A stretch of DNA of 38,109 nt from a virus, in the IMG/VR virus record IMGVR_UViG_3300047444_000256, positions 1 through 38,109 of that record, one strand, 5' to 3'. Below are positions 37,571 through 38,109 of the stretch, one piece after another (the first letter of the stretch is position 1; the number at the start of each line of letters is the position of its first letter). The translations under genes were made by a program, and so were the position numbers. Under the pieces are notes generated by a model that had not been told where the DNA came from, ran no database searches, and worked only from the letters and a program-made list of their open reading frames with translations.

Positions 37571-38109
37571 TCACTTCTCCACGCTCTCGTTGCTGGACGG
37601 CGCCGCGGCCGCCGGATGCGGCAGCTTGGCGCCGACACCGATACCGCCGCCACCGGGTGGCGCGCCGCCCGGCGGCTTACCGCCGGCTCCCGGCATCCCG
37701 GGCTGCCCCGGCATGCCGGCGCCCATCGCGTTGGGATCGTTCGGATCCGGCTGCTCCCAGGGTGGCGGGGCTTCCTCGGAGGCCTCGATATCCTCCTCGG
37801 TGATGTTCGTGAAGCGCCCGGTCTGGATGCTGCTCTGCTTCAGCTCCTTCAGCGCGATCTGGGTGGTGATGATGCCGCCCTGGTGCGCCATGTTGATGGT
37901 GTCGGTGTCACGTTGTGCGACCTCGGCCTTTTCCATCTCGTTGAGCTGGTAGAGCGAATTGAAGCTAAAATCGAACGTGTCCGGCGGCTCGTTGCCCAGC
38001 TTGCTGCGCCAGATGATGTTGAACAGCTTGGTCAGCGGTCGCCGCAGCCGCGCCTGCTGCGCCGCTTTGATCATGTCGTAGTAGTTGCGCATGTCGGACT
38101 CGCCGGTCG
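37571..38109 (-). CDS. Portal protein, C-terminal part (DUF1073 type; 5' end outside window)
   Basis: The frame is open through the right edge; the first visible codons read TGESDMRNYYDMIKAAQQ, and only the last 178 residues are seen. 'LRRPLTKLFNIIWRSKLGNEPPDTFDFSFNSLYQLNEMEKAEVAQRDTDTINMAHQGGIITTQIALKELKQS' is the typical end of DUF1073-type portal proteins, where DNA enters the head. The final 60 residues are low-complexity Pro/Gly (PGQPGMPGAGGKPPGG). The apparent internal Met at 38092 is not the real start. The family name is also linked to Acb1-like N-terminal domains, which cannot be seen here. Confidence 0.8.
   Translation of the reverse strand, partial: TGESDMRNYYDMIKAAQQARLRRPLTKLFNIIWRSKLGNEPPDTFDFSFNSLYQLNEMEKAEVAQRDTDTINMAHQGGIITTQIALKELKQSSIQTGRFTNITEEDIEASEEAPPPWEQPDPNDPNAMGAGMPGQPGMPGAGGKPPGGAPPGGGGIGVGAKLPHPAAAAPSSNESVEK

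Overview
The window is a G+C-rich stretch of a tailed-phage (or prophage) genome covering much of the virion gene block. A DUF3383-type sheath and a DUF3277-type tube indicate a contractile tail, so the phage is myovirus-like. The base composition, and several small proteins of types I recall from rhizobial phages and prophages, suggest an alphaproteobacterial (Hyphomicrobiales-like) host. That is an inference from protein style, not a search result. No integrase, replication gene, tRNA or CRISPR array was seen.

Nearly everything is on the minus strand and is transcribed from high to low coordinates. Most genes are joined by ATGA or TGATG overlaps, which suggests one long, translationally coupled late operon. 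From the right edge: end of the portal (to 37571), two small proteins, MuF-like head morphogenesis protein (36012-36845), two small proteins, a DUF2213 maturation protease fused to two HExxH metallopeptidase-like segments (33165-35315), a 1107-aa modular 'polyvalent' protein (29845-33168) and a 60-aa protein. After an interruption come a scaffold candidate (27087-28064), cement protein (26533-27063) and major capsid protein (25477-26460). Head completion and neck genes follow: a 126-aa paralogue of an earlier protein, DUF4054 adaptor, a giant 2865-aa S74 tail fibre, paired Cys-rich proteins, an HK97-gp10-like protein, two short helical proteins resembling Acb2, two small membrane proteins, and a neck terminator. 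Then tail genes: fibre-associated proteins, a LamG/21-aa-repeat adhesin, sheath, a Pro/Gly-rich protein, a small membrane protein, tube, a tail-assembly chaperone with a -1 frameshift site, a baseplate-hub-like protein, and a tape measure with a tail-lysozyme domain that runs off the left edge.

Three places break this order on the plus strand. The main one is a seven-gene island (28281-29669) of very small proteins with its own promoter, an array of TGACGT palindromes over the -35 box, a structured leader resembling a compact cobalamin riboswitch, and two identical TTCG-capped hairpins. The other two are single genes: a Gln-rich coiled-coil candidate at 4464-4673 and a CxxGH/CxxC zinc-binding-type protein at 25257-25439. 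Both convergent junctions end at a shared CTAG, and the 25257 gene starts back to back with its neighbour at CATATG.

Most worth following up: the promoter-operator-leader unit at 28134-28280; the protease with two zincin-like motifs next to the polyvalent protein; the paired Acb2-like proteins (possible anti-CBASS sponges); and the frameshifted tail chaperone.
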